A stretch of 64,000 nt of DNA. It comes from Methylomarinovum tepidoasis (GTDB lineage: Bacteria; Pseudomonadota; Gammaproteobacteria; Methylococcales; Methylothermaceae). This document shows, piece after piece, positions 1 through 8,268 of this stretch (position 1 is its first letter; each line of letters opens with the position of its first letter). A model generated the notes under the pieces. The model did no database searches and was not told where the DNA came from. It worked only from the letters and a program-made list of their open reading frames with translations. Location: contig NZ_AP024718.1 in the NCBI RefSeq assembly GCF_030294985.1, positions 1,937,001 to 2,001,000 of the forward strand. The letters run 5' to 3'. The position numbers were made by a program, and so were the translations under genes.

Positions 1-111
1 GGAAGGTTCCAGCTCTGTCAGCAGCCTTGCCAGCGGGGATTCGGCGGGCAGGTGCGCCTGCAGGGCGCAGCTTTGCTGCCGGTACCGGTCGAGAAAGGCT
101 TTCAGTTCCAA
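1..111 (-). CDS. Partial unknown protein (N-terminus only)
   Basis: An open frame of 37 codons runs off the left window edge. The best start is a TTG two bases after the stop of the DUF2959 gene, so the two genes are probably one operon. The visible peptide begins LELKAFLDRYRQQ and looks helical and hydrophilic, with no signal peptide. Too little is present to name a family. The frame is supported only by its openness and its tight spacing to the upstream gene. Confidence 0.4.
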   Translation of the reverse strand, partial: MELKAFLDRYRQQSCALQAHLPAESPLARLLTELEPS

Positions 112-113
112 GA

Positions 114-800
114 TTACGGCTTCGGTAATTCTTTGGGTTCTTCCAGCGTGCGGATGAAGCGGTCGGCCTGCTGGATGGACTGTTCCATGACCTTGATCAT
201 CGCCGCAATGTCGACGCTGACGTGGTTCAGTTCATGCTGCAGGGCGGCGATAGCCTGGGCGTTGAGGTTGTGCTTGAGAAACAGGATCTGGTCGCGGAAG
301 GCGCCCAGGACCGGATCGATGCGGCTTTCCGCCTTGCGCATGGCGCCGATGAGGCGTTTGTAGTGGCGCTGTGTCAGCCTCAGCTTCTGACGGCTCTTGC
401 TGCGCAGACTGCGGTTGGTGTAAAGCGCCAGTTCGTCCTCCCATTCGGTGAACAGGGATTCGGCCAGGGATTCGATGGTGTCGATGTGATCCCGGACTTC
501 CTCGGCCTTCTGTTCGCTGCGGTCGAATTCCCGCTTGAGGGCGCGGTAGTAGCTGGCGAGGCTGCCGCCGTCGTAAGCGATCAGGGCACTGAAACGTTCC
601 AGGGTGGTCTGGAGCTGCTCCTTGGTTTCCTCCAGGCCGGTGCGGGCGTCTTCCACCCGGGCGACGAGGAAATCGCGCTTGTGGGAGCCGGTGGCCGATT
701 CCGCCATCCGGTAATAGGCCTGGCGGATCCGCTCCAGCACGAACCGGCTCAGGCGTTGGGACAGGGTGCGGCGGCGCTCTGCACGGACGGGGAGTTTCAT
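114..800 (-). CDS. DUF2959 family coiled-coil protein
   Basis: The 228-aa product matches my recollection of the DUF2959 family. Typical segments are HKRDFLVARVEDAR near residue 40, LFTEWEDELALY near 116 and LKHNLNAQAIAAL near 175. It is almost entirely charged helix, consistent with a long coiled coil. Family members often carry a signal peptide or lipobox; here the N-terminus (MKLPVRAERRR) has neither, so it may be cytoplasmic. Its start is divergent from polX with about 60 bp between, and a downstream partial gene follows at once. Function is unknown. Confidence 0.7.
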   Translation of the reverse strand: MKLPVRAERRRTLSQRLSRFVLERIRQAYYRMAESATGSHKRDFLVARVEDARTGLEETKEQLQTTLERFSALIAYDGGSLASYYRALKREFDRSEQKAEEVRDHIDTIESLAESLFTEWEDELALYTNRSLRSKSRQKLRLTQRHYKRLIGAMRKAESRIDPVLGAFRDQILFLKHNLNAQAIAALQHELNHVSVDIAAMIKVMEQSIQQADRFIRTLEEPKELPKP

Positions 801-862
801 GGTCTGATGGACAAGCGATTACAATGACGTTTCAACATTCTAACATTGGTCCCAGCCGCGCC

Positions 863-2584
863 ATGGCCCTCAGCAACAGCGAAATCGCCGATCTTTTCGA
901 CGAACTGGCCGACCTCCTCGACATCGAGGGGGAGAACCCCTACAAGGTCCGCGCCTACCGCAACGCCGCCCGGATCATCCGCAGTCTGCCCCGCAGTCTG
1001 GCGGAGATGGTCGCAGCCGGGGAGGATCTGACCCGGCTGCCCGGCATCGGCGAGCGCATCGCCCGGAAGATCGAAACCGTCGTCAAGACCGGCAAGCTGC
1101 CCCAGCTGGAACAGGCGCTGGCGCGCACGCCGCCGACCCTGCTGCAGCTGCTTAGGATCGAGGGGCTGGGGCCGAAACGGGTCAAGGCCCTGTTCGGCGC
1201 CCTGGACATCCGCACTCTGGAGGACCTGGAGCGGGCCGCTCGCAGCGGAAAGATCCGTCAGTTGCCGGGATTTGGACCCAAAATCGAGGCATTGATTCTC
1301 AAACATCTGGATCAGGCCCTGGAAGGAGAGCGGCGCTATCTGCGTTTCGAGGCCGAGAGCATCGCCACCGCCCTGATCGCCCACCTGCGCCAGGCGCCCG
1401 GGATCGACCGCATTGAGGTGGCCGGCAGCTACCGGCGCTGGAGGGAAACCGTGGGCGATCTCGACATCCTGGTGACGGTTCAGGGGGATTCGCCGGTCAT
1501 GGAGCGGTTCGTCGCCTACGAGGGGGTGGCGGAGGTGCTTTCCCGCGGCGGCACCCGTTCCAGCATCCGCCTGCGCAACGGCATGCAGGTGGATCTCAGG
1601 GTGGTGGCGAGCGAGAGTTTCGGGGCGGCGCTGCAGTATTTCACCGGCTCCAAGGCCCACAACATAGAGATCCGCACCCTGGCGGTCAAGCAGGGGCTCA
1701 AGATCAACGAATACGGGGTGTTCCGCGGCGAAAAGCGGCTCGCCGGCGAGGCCGAGCGCGACGTCTACGCCTGTCTGGGTCTGGCTTACATCGTCCCAGA
1801 GCTGCGCGAAGGCCGCGGCGAGGTGGAGGCCGCTTTGGAAAACCGCCTTCCCAGGCTGGTGGAACTGGCCGACATCCGCGGCGACCTGCACGCCCACACC
1901 CAGGACACCGACGGCCGCGACGACCTGGAGACCATGGCTCAGGCGGCCAAAGCGCTCGGCTACGAATACCTGGCGATCACCGACCATTCGCGCCGGGTCA
2001 CGGTGGCCAGGGGCCTGGACGAGAAGCGCCTGCGGGCCCAGATGGAGGCGATCGACGCCCTCAACGAGCGCCTGGAAGGCATCACCCTGCTCAAGGGCAT
2101 CGAGGTGGACATCCTCGAGGACGGCACTCTGGATCTGCCCGATACGGTGCTGAAGGATCTGGATCTTCGGGTCTGCTCGGTCCATTACCGGTTCAACCTG
2201 TCCAAACGCAAACAGACCGAGCGCATCCTGCGGGCGATGGACAATCCCTATTTCAACATCCTGGCCCATCCCACGGGACGCCTCATCAACAAACGCCGTC
2301 CCTACGCCATCGACCTGCCCCGGATCATGGCCGCGGCGAAGGAGCGCGGCTGCCTGCTGGAGATCAACGCCCAGCCGGAACGCTTGGATCTCAACGACGA
2401 GCATTGCCTGATGGCCAGGGATCTTGGGGTCGGGCTGGTGGTCTCCACCGATGCCCACACCGCCACCGGCCTGCAGCTGATGCGTTACGGGGTGGCCCAG
2501 GCGCGGCGCGGTTGGCTGGAAAAGGCGCAGATCGTCAACACCCTGCCGCTGGCACAGCTGAGAAAGGTTCTGGCGCGCCCATGA
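863..2584 (+). CDS. polX: Family X DNA polymerase with C-terminal PHP domain (PolX)
   Basis: The 573-aa protein has the two-part architecture of bacterial PolX, a gap-filling repair polymerase with a metal-dependent PHP 3'-5' exonuclease. Helix-hairpin-helix motifs are seen at about 59-67, 99-107 and 134-142. The polymerase metal site is GDLD (Asp199, Asp201) with a third Asp near 244, and TGSKAHN near 261 fits the nucleotide-binding site. The PHP domain begins near 340 with DLHAHT, followed by TDHS at 373. I chose the ATG giving MALSNSEI, since the 13 residues upstream are not family-like. Likely acts in base excision repair. It converges on degQ. Confidence 0.92.
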   Translation: MALSNSEIADLFDELADLLDIEGENPYKVRAYRNAARIIRSLPRSLAEMVAAGEDLTRLPGIGERIARKIETVVKTGKLPQLEQALARTPPTLLQLLRIEGLGPKRVKALFGALDIRTLEDLERAARSGKIRQLPGFGPKIEALILKHLDQALEGERRYLRFEAESIATALIAHLRQAPGIDRIEVAGSYRRWRETVGDLDILVTVQGDSPVMERFVAYEGVAEVLSRGGTRSSIRLRNGMQVDLRVVASESFGAALQYFTGSKAHNIEIRTLAVKQGLKINEYGVFRGEKRLAGEAERDVYACLGLAYIVPELREGRGEVEAALENRLPRLVELADIRGDLHAHTQDTDGRDDLETMAQAAKALGYEYLAITDHSRRVTVARGLDEKRLRAQMEAIDALNERLEGITLLKGIEVDILEDGTLDLPDTVLKDLDLRVCSVHYRFNLSKRKQTERILRAMDNPYFNILAHPTGRLINKRRPYAIDLPRIMAAAKERGCLLEINAQPERLDLNDEHCLMARDLGVGLVVSTDAHTATGLQLMRYGVAQARRGWLEKAQIVNTLPLAQLRKVLARP

Positions 2585-2608
2585 AAAAGGGGAGGCCAAA
2601 GCCTCCCC
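2584..2608 (-). terminator. Intrinsic terminator of the DegQ-type protease gene
   Basis: Read on the minus strand, a perfect GGGGAGGC / GCCTCCCC stem with a 4-nt loop is followed by a run of five T. It starts 22 bp after the protease stop codon and touches the polX stop codon, so it separates two convergent genes. Confidence 0.85.
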
Positions 2609-2630
2609 CTGCATCTTCCCAGAAGGGAAA

Positions 2631-4034
2631 TTACCGCTCCAGTACCAGGAACAGGGAGAAATTGCCGCGTTGGATCCGCAGCAGCAGGCGGGCGGGCGAC
2701 TGGCGGGCGGCCTGGAGGAATTCGGCCACCGATTTGACCCGCTTGCGGTTGACCGACAGGATGATGTCGCCCTTGCGCAGGCCTGCCTGCCAGGCCGGGC
2801 TGCCCATTTCCACCCCGGCGACCAGAACTCCCTGGATTTCGCCGTAGAGAGGATGATCGGGCGGAATGTCCGACAGATAGGCGCCCTCCAGCATCGGGAT
2901 GTCGGTCACCGGTCCGCCCTCGGCGATGGGTTTGCCGATGGTGACGGTCATCGTCATGCGCTTGCCGTCGCGGATCAGTTCGACTTCGGCTTTGTCGCCG
3001 ACCCGCTTCAGTCCCACCAAGTTGCGCAGCTGGGCGGAGTTCTTCACCCGCTTGCCGTCGAAGCCGATGATGACGTCGCCGGGCTTGAGACCGGCCTTTT
3101 CTGCAGCGCTGCCCTTGGTGACGCCGGAAATCAACGCACCTTCCTTGACGTCGATCCCCATGGCTTCGGCCAGTTCCGGGGTCAGGTCCTGGACCTGGAC
3201 GCCGAGCATGCCGCGCTTGACCTCGCCATATTTGATGATCTGCTGCATGACCTGATGGGCCATGTTGATGGGAATGGCGAAACCGATGCCGACGTTGCCG
3301 CCGGAAGGGGCGACGATGGCGGTGTTGATGCCCACCAGTCTCCCGCGCAGATCCACCAGGGCGCCGCCGGAATTGCCGGGGTTGATGGAAGCGTCGGTCT
3401 GGATGAAGTTCTCATAGCCCTCGATACCCAGGCCGGTGCGTCCCAGGGCGCTGACGATCCCTGAGGTGACCGTCTGTCCCAGGCCGAAGGGATTGCCGAT
3501 GGCGACCACGAAGTCACCCACCCGTAAGGCGTCCGAATCGCCCAGGGGCAGCGCCTGCAAACGTTCGGGTTTGACCTTGAGCACGGCGATGTCGGTTTCC
3601 GGGTCCGAGCCTACCAGTTTGGCCTTGATGCGGCGGCGGTCCTTGAGGATGACGTAGATCGTGTCGGCGTTCTTGACCACGTGATGGTTGGTGATCACGT
3701 AACCCTTGCCGGCATCGACGATCACGCCGGAGCCGACGCTCTGGGTCTTGCGTTCCATCTGCGGCGGCATGCCGCGGAAGAAGTAGCGGAAGAAGGGATC
3801 CTGCAGCAGGGGATTTTCCACTACCACCTTGCCCGAGGCGGCGATGTTGACCACAGCCGGCAGGACGTGTTCCAGCATCGGTGCCAGGGAGGGGAGATTG
3901 TCTCGTCGCAGCTCGGTGGGGACTTGGGTTTCCGTCCCGGTTTCGCCGCCCTTGAGCCAGGGGATGATGCCCCCCTGAGCGGACAGGGAAAAGAAGACGC
4001 CGAAGGCCAGCGTCGCGAGCAGTCGGTTCATCAT
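2631..4034 (-). CDS. degQ: Do-family periplasmic serine endoprotease (DegP/DegQ type)
   Basis: The 467-aa product has an N-terminal signal peptide (about residues 1-20, ending near SAQGG), a trypsin-like domain and two PDZ domains. The catalytic triad reads His118 (TNHHVV), Asp148 (ETDIAVLKV) and Ser222 (NPGNSGG). PDZ1 starts near 270 (RGMLGVQVQ) and PDZ2 near 390. The family degrades or refolds damaged envelope proteins. The LA loop (FRYFFRGMP) is of the short DegQ/MucD kind rather than the long DegP kind. It is divergent from an ABC exporter operon and followed by a strong terminator, so it is probably monocistronic. Confidence 0.9.
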   Translation of the reverse strand: MMNRLLATLAFGVFFSLSAQGGIIPWLKGGETGTETQVPTELRRDNLPSLAPMLEHVLPAVVNIAASGKVVVENPLLQDPFFRYFFRGMPPQMERKTQSVGSGVIVDAGKGYVITNHHVVKNADTIYVILKDRRRIKAKLVGSDPETDIAVLKVKPERLQALPLGDSDALRVGDFVVAIGNPFGLGQTVTSGIVSALGRTGLGIEGYENFIQTDASINPGNSGGALVDLRGRLVGINTAIVAPSGGNVGIGFAIPINMAHQVMQQIIKYGEVKRGMLGVQVQDLTPELAEAMGIDVKEGALISGVTKGSAAEKAGLKPGDVIIGFDGKRVKNSAQLRNLVGLKRVGDKAEVELIRDGKRMTMTVTIGKPIAEGGPVTDIPMLEGAYLSDIPPDHPLYGEIQGVLVAGVEMGSPAWQAGLRKGDIILSVNRKRVKSVAEFLQAARQSPARLLLRIQRGNFSLFLVLER

Positions 4035-4102
4035 GAAGTGTTCCTTGTCAGATTGTTGATGGGAAACGACCTGCCATTGCGGCAGGGGGATCGGCGCTAT
4101 TC

Positions 4103-4111
4103 TGCTACAAT
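4103..4111 (+). promoter_or_regulatory. Extended -10 promoter element for the ABC exporter operon
   Basis: TGCTACAAT is an extended -10 (TG-N-TACAAT) 36 bp before the ATG of the ATPase gene. No convincing -35 hexamer is visible, which is usual for extended -10 promoters. A small hairpin (CTGCC-attg-CGGCAG) lies about 20 bp upstream. Confidence 0.5.
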
Positions 4112-4146
4112 AGCCGCCCCTCCGCCACCGTCACCGTTCCGAAGCG

Positions 4147-5073
4147 ATGAAGGCCCTGAGACTGCAAGACGTTCGCAAGGTTTACGACAACGGCTTCGAG
4201 GCCCTCAAGGGCATCGATCTGGAGGTGGAGACCGGCGATTTCTTCGCGCTTCTCGGCCCCAACGGCGCCGGCAAGTCCACCACCATCGGCATCGTCACCT
4301 CGCTGGTGACCAAGACGGCGGGGAAGGTGGAAATCTGCGGCCACGATCTCGACCGCGAACCGGATGCGGCCAAGCGTTGTCTCGGGCTGGTGCCCCAGGA
4401 AATCAACTTCAACCAGTTCGAGAAGGTCGGCCAGATCGTCCTCAATCAGGCCGGTTATCACGGCGTGCCGCGGCGGCAGGCACGCCGGCGCATGGAGGAA
4501 GTGCTCAAGCAACTCGAGCTCTGGGACCGGCGCGACGAAGTGTCGCGGCGGCTGTCCGGCGGGATGAAGCGGCGGCTGATGATCGCCCGTGCTCTGGTGC
4601 ACTGCCCCCGGGTGTTGATCCTCGATGAGCCGACCGCCGGGGTGGACATCGAGATCCGCTATTCCATGTGGGAATTTTTGCGCCGTCTCAACCGCGAGGG
4701 CACCACCATCATTCTGACCACCCATTATCTGGAAGAAGCCGAACGGCTGTGCCGCCACGTGGCCATCATCGATCACGGCCGTATCGTCGAATCCACGTCC
4801 ATGAAGCGGTTGCTGGCGCAGCTGGAATATCACCGCTATCTGCTGGAACTGCGCAACCCGCCGCCGGCCATCCCGGAGATTCCGGGGTACCGGGTCGAAG
4901 CGGTGGAGACCAACGTCTGGGCGGTGGAGGTGCCCCGATCCCGGGGGCTGAACCCGCTGTTCGCCGCCCTGAACAGGTTGGGCCTGGAGGTGATCGACAT
5001 CCGCCCCACCAGCAACCGTCTGGAGCAGCTGTTTTTCCAGCGTGTCCGCCGCAGGGCAGGGGAGGCGGCCTGA
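4147..5073 (+). CDS. ABC transporter ATP-binding protein (YadG-like exporter ATPase)
   Basis: The 308-aa protein carries Walker A GPNGAGKST (37-45), the ABC signature LSGGM (136-140), Walker B VLILDEPTAG (about 156-165) and the H-loop TTHYLEE. About 70 residues beyond the ATPase core resemble the C-terminal tail of YadG/CcmA-like ABC-2 exporters. The stop codon overlaps the ATG of the permease gene (TGATG), so translation is probably coupled. The substrate is unknown; relatives export lipids, polysaccharides or drugs. Confidence 0.88.
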   Translation: MKALRLQDVRKVYDNGFEALKGIDLEVETGDFFALLGPNGAGKSTTIGIVTSLVTKTAGKVEICGHDLDREPDAAKRCLGLVPQEINFNQFEKVGQIVLNQAGYHGVPRRQARRRMEEVLKQLELWDRRDEVSRRLSGGMKRRLMIARALVHCPRVLILDEPTAGVDIEIRYSMWEFLRRLNREGTTIILTTHYLEEAERLCRHVAIIDHGRIVESTSMKRLLAQLEYHRYLLELRNPPPAIPEIPGYRVEAVETNVWAVEVPRSRGLNPLFAALNRLGLEVIDIRPTSNRLEQLFFQRVRRRAGEAA

Positions 5074-5843
5074 TGCTGAAGCAGCGCTGGATCGCCTACC
5101 GCACCCTGGCAGGCAAGGAAATCCACCGTTTCCTGAGGATCTGGCCCCAGACCCTGCTGCCACCCCTGGTGACCACTTCGCTGTATTTCCTGATCTTCGG
5201 GGCCCTCATGGGGCCGCGCATCGGGCCGATGGCCGGGGTGGCCTACATCGACTACATCGTCCCGGGTATCGTGTTGATGGCGGTGATCAATCATTCCTAC
5301 GCCAACGTGGTGTCATCGTTCTTCTCCGCCAAGTTCCAGCGCCACATCGAAGAAATGCTGGTGGCGCCGATGCCCAGCTGGCTGATCCTGTTCGGCTATG
5401 TGACCGGCGGCATGGCGCGGGGGCTGACCATCGGCCTGCTGGTGTCGGGGATCGCCGCCCTGTTCACCGACCTGGAGGTGCGTCATTGGGAGATCGCCGT
5501 GGCGATGGCCTTGCTGACCTCGCTGCTGTTTTCCCTGGGCGGCTTGATCAACGCGGTCTTCGCCCGCAGCTTCGACGACATCTCCATCATTCCCAACTTC
5601 GTGCTGACGCCGCTGGTCTATCTGGGCGGGGTGTTCTATTCGGTGACGCTGCTGCCGCCGCCCTGGCACCGGGTGTCGGAATTCAACCCGATTCTCTACA
5701 TGATTAACGCTTTCCGCTACGGTTTCCTAGGGGTGGCGGACGTGCCGGTGAAGCTGGCCTTCGTCATCGTGGCGGGATTGATCGGCGTGCTGGGCCTGAC
5801 CGCCTGGTGGCTGCTGCACCACGGCGTCGGCATCAAGCACTAA
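5073..5843 (+). CDS. ABC-2 type permease (YadH-like)
   Basis: The 256-aa protein has six hydrophobic segments and the ABC-2 family pattern, including GALMGPRIG in the first loop and FNPILYMINAFRYGFLGV near residue 210. I start it at the ATG overlapping the ATPase stop, giving MLKQRWIAYRTLAGKE. It is the membrane half of the exporter encoded just upstream. Its stop codon overlaps the convergent stop of the FNR-type regulator gene by a few bases, leaving no room for a terminator between them. Confidence 0.88.
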   Translation: MLKQRWIAYRTLAGKEIHRFLRIWPQTLLPPLVTTSLYFLIFGALMGPRIGPMAGVAYIDYIVPGIVLMAVINHSYANVVSSFFSAKFQRHIEEMLVAPMPSWLILFGYVTGGMARGLTIGLLVSGIAALFTDLEVRHWEIAVAMALLTSLLFSLGGLINAVFARSFDDISIIPNFVLTPLVYLGGVFYSVTLLPPPWHRVSEFNPILYMINAFRYGFLGVADVPVKLAFVIVAGLIGVLGLTAWWLLHHGVGIKH

Positions 5844-6550
5844 CCGGAGACCAGTCGGCTCAGGGCGTCGCGGTCGAGAATACGGACCCGTTTCCCATCG
5901 AGCTCAATCCAGCCTTCACGCTCGAACTGCTTTAGGGTGCGGCTGACCGTGGCCAGGGCAAGATCCAGGTGGTTTCCCAGTTCCTGGCGGGTCAGACCGA
6001 TGGAGAACTCCTCTCCGGAAAAACCGCGGAAAGCATAACGGCGGGACAGGTCGAGCAAAAAAGCGGCCAAGCGTTCCTCGGCCGGCTTCTTGATGAAGAC
6101 GGTCTGATCACACTGGCTGGTGATGGCGTCGCTGGCATGACGCAGCATTTCCCCGAGCATTTTCGGGATGCGGAAGCAGATACGGGAGATTTCCCTGGCC
6201 GGGAGTTCGCAATAGCTGACCGTGTCCAACGCCTGGGCGGAACAGCGGTAGCGGTTGTCCGCCAGGGCGTCGAAGCCGACCACCTCCCCAGGAAGCAGAA
6301 CCTGGAGAATGTGTTCCTCGCCCTGCTCGTCCTGATAGATCAACTTGGCGGTGCCGGATTTGATGGCGATCAGGCCGTGGAAAGGATCGGCGGCACGGAA
6401 CAGGAACTCTCCCTTCCGTAGCACTTTGCGGCGTTCGACCACATCTTCCAGCTGACTGACTTCCTCGCGGGTCAACCCTCGGGGGAAGCATACGGTGCTG
6501 AAACCGCAATTGTGACAGGTGACTTCCAGTTTTTTGTGCAAAGTCGTCAT
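5840..6550 (-). CDS. fnr: FNR-type oxygen-sensing transcription regulator
   Basis: The 236-aa protein aligns throughout with E. coli FNR. Cys12, Cys15 and Cys21 (CHNCGFSTVC) plus Cys114 (SYCELP) match the four ligands of the oxygen-labile 4Fe-4S cluster. A cyclic-nucleotide-binding-like domain spans about 30-150, and a helix-turn-helix lies at about 187-210. In the recognition helix the Ser and Arg of the family motif are kept (TVSR), but the residue equal to E. coli Glu209, which contacts the TTGAT half-site, is Ala200. The protein probably activates or represses genes at low oxygen. A consensus FNR box is found at 19062-19075 in this window. Confidence 0.88.
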   Translation of the reverse strand: MTTLHKKLEVTCHNCGFSTVCFPRGLTREEVSQLEDVVERRKVLRKGEFLFRAADPFHGLIAIKSGTAKLIYQDEQGEEHILQVLLPGEVVGFDALADNRYRCSAQALDTVSYCELPAREISRICFRIPKMLGEMLRHASDAITSQCDQTVFIKKPAEERLAAFLLDLSRRYAFRGFSGEEFSIGLTRQELGNHLDLALATVSRTLKQFEREGWIELDGKRVRILDRDALSRLVSG

Positions 6551-6660
6551 GTACCCGAGCCAGGAACTGTGTCGGGTAATGATACACGACCTGAGCGCTC
6601 AGGAAATGCTTGAAAATCGTTCGATTCTGTCACAATATCGTTTTATACCGTTAACTTTGT

Positions 6661-7518
6661 TTGTATTCTAAAACCAAAAATGAATCCAAACCAAAAAAAA
6701 CCCTCACCTACAGATTCCAAACACTACAGGAAACAATCCAAAATTTCGTCATCCAGCTGAACCAGGAAACCCGCAGGGCCTGGGTCTTCGATCTGACACA
6801 TCGTGAATACCACGATGTAGAAGCCAGAAACCAATTAATCCAGATCCTAACGCAGGTGGAATATCCCGATGACCGCGATGGCCGGGAAACCGATCCCTGT
6901 CCCGGCATCATCGGGGCAGGGCCTAGGACGCTGGCGCTTGCCGGCGCCCTCAATCAGGCCCGGGACGCCTTCAAGCAGGCGGTGCTCGCGGTCAACCGCA
7001 ACGACAGGGAGCGGGCCCGGCGCCTGATGGCCACCCAGGGCTTTCCTCGCCTGCATTTCAAACAGCTGTACCGCCATCAGCCGATCCTGCTGCGCAAACC
7101 CCATTCCATCCGCTTCACCTGGGGGGCAACGCGCTCGATCAAGCGTATCAGCCGCCAGGAAGCCTACCGCAGGCTGACGGCGCTGGCCGGTGACGATCCT
7201 TCGCCTGGTTACCTGAGGCAGCTGGAACTTCTGGCCCAGCATCCCAAGGACGAACCCATCGCCATCGTGCAGGACCTGAAACCCCATATCAAGGCCAATG
7301 TCTGCTGGATTCAGGGAAGCGGCCGGGATCGTCAGGTCATCCGCAAAATGATCAGCGCGCCATTGGCGATTCTGATCCCGTTGGATCCGGGCGAAGTCTT
7401 GCCAGAACATAGCGCCGCCTATCCGGATGCGCGCAAGCCGAGAAAGCCACGCGCCGATACCAAGATCGAGCGGGAGCCGTTTCTACCGTCGATCCGGGGT
7501 CACCGTTACTGCCGGTAA
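6661..7518 (+). CDS. tus: Tus-like DNA replication terminus site-binding protein
   Basis: The 285-aa protein resembles E. coli Tus (309 aa), which binds Ter sites and arrests replication forks from one side. The clearest match is RFTWGATRSIKRISRQEA (151-168), equal to Tus RFGWANKHIIKNLHRDEV. A second stretch, KPHIKANVCWIQGSGRDRQ and APLAILI (208-238), matches the DNA-binding C-terminal part. The N-terminal helix (TYRFQTLQETI) also aligns. The only family-like start is TTG; an in-frame stop lies 9 bp upstream, and no good ribosome site is seen. The gene ends 7 bp before dif, fitting a role at the terminus. Confidence 0.75.
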   Translation: MYSKTKNESKPKKTLTYRFQTLQETIQNFVIQLNQETRRAWVFDLTHREYHDVEARNQLIQILTQVEYPDDRDGRETDPCPGIIGAGPRTLALAGALNQARDAFKQAVLAVNRNDRERARRLMATQGFPRLHFKQLYRHQPILLRKPHSIRFTWGATRSIKRISRQEAYRRLTALAGDDPSPGYLRQLELLAQHPKDEPIAIVQDLKPHIKANVCWIQGSGRDRQVIRKMISAPLAILIPLDPGEVLPEHSAAYPDARKPRKPRADTKIEREPFLPSIRGHRYCR

Positions 7519-7525
7519 CGTCGCA

Positions 7526-7553
7526 ATTTTACATAATATACATTATGCGAACA
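7526..7553. other. dif: dif site / attL: XerC-XerD recombination site
   Basis: Read on the plus strand, the 28-bp site is the XerD arm ATTTTACATAA, the centre TATACA and the XerC arm TTATGCGAACA. It agrees with the reverse complement of E. coli dif at 25 of 28 positions. It is the left boundary of the filamentous prophage. By the known XerC-first mechanism, the XerD arm should be from the host and the XerC arm from the phage, so integration has rebuilt a full dif. Confidence 0.92.
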
Positions 7554-7631
7554 TCGCCGCCGGCGGCGCCTGGCCGGCGGCCTGCTTCTGGTCTAGCTAT
7601 CCTTGTCACCGGGAGGCATGGAGACCCGGTG

Positions 7632-7964
7632 ATGGAATTTGCGCATCTTCGTCTGTTGGCCGGCTTCCCTGATCGGGAGTCGGCCGCTTCTTTTTGCGGG
7701 GTGACCGTCAGAACGGTGCGGAACTGGGAGAAACGCGGTGCCCCGCCCTACATCGTCAAGTTGTTCCAGCAGGCCCAGGGCGATCTGTCCTGGGCGCATC
7801 CGTCATGGCAGGGGTTCCGGTTGTGGCGGGAACATCTGTTCACGGATGGGAACTATCCGTTGACGGCCGGGCAGTTGCGGGCCTATCCGTATCTGCTGCA
7901 GGTGGCGGATCTTCGGAAGTCCGGCAGCAATCCCGGCCGGGAGTGGTTCCACCGTAGCCGTTGA
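7632..7964 (+). CDS. DUF3653-like small phage protein with helix-turn-helix
   Basis: The 110-aa product has a helix-turn-helix-like segment, ESAASFCGVTVRTVRNWEKR (residues 15-34), followed by GAPPYIVKLFQ. This resembles the DUF3653 proteins carried by Xanthomonas-type filamentous phages. I start at ATG 7632, preceded by a GGAG sequence; an in-frame ATG inside the dif XerC arm at 7545 would add 29 residues that look non-coding. In the circular phage it would lie just downstream of the XRE gene on the same strand. Probably DNA-binding; role unknown. Confidence 0.65.
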   Translation: MEFAHLRLLAGFPDRESAASFCGVTVRTVRNWEKRGAPPYIVKLFQQAQGDLSWAHPSWQGFRLWREHLFTDGNYPLTAGQLRAYPYLLQVADLRKSGSNPGREWFHRSR

Positions 7965-8268
7965 GGGCCTGGAGGCACCTAGAAACGCTCTGGAATCCGG
8001 TGCCTCAGGATCAGGCCACGACTCCGACCGAATCGGTCGATCAAGCGCGGATGGGGGCTGAGGGGTGTCCGGGGGGGCGGTGGCCGCGCCGGGACGTTGG
8101 TGGAACCCCCAAAGGCCGGTGGTACTGGGGCCGTACCATCACCAGAGCAGCGGTTGAGTCCCAGTTACGGCGGTCGAAGCGGAGTAGCACAGTTCAACGC
8201 CCTACCGCCGCCTATATGCCCTCCCTTCGGTCGGGCATTTGCGCCGCCGTCCTGGCGGCGCTTATACA
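7965..8268. other. Phage intergenic region rich in hairpins (candidate origin or packaging region)
   Basis: No convincing gene is seen here. The stretch holds stacked inverted repeats. GAGGCACC (7972-7979) pairs with GGTGCCTC (7999-8006), flanked by GGCCTG and CAGGCC. ATGCCC (8216-8221) pairs with GGGCAT (8233-8238). GCGCCGCC (8241-8248) pairs with GGCGGCGC (8254-8261). Together with the palindromic repeats that follow, this is like the hairpin-rich intergenic region of filamentous phages, which holds replication origins and the packaging signal. The exact role is inferred. Confidence 0.5.

Noticed and set aside
7504..7520. CGTTAC/GTAACG inverted repeat at the end of the tus-like gene, resembling the phage operator.
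   Set aside because: The half-sites point the opposite way from the GTAAC-NN-GTTAC operator, and it lies in host DNA.
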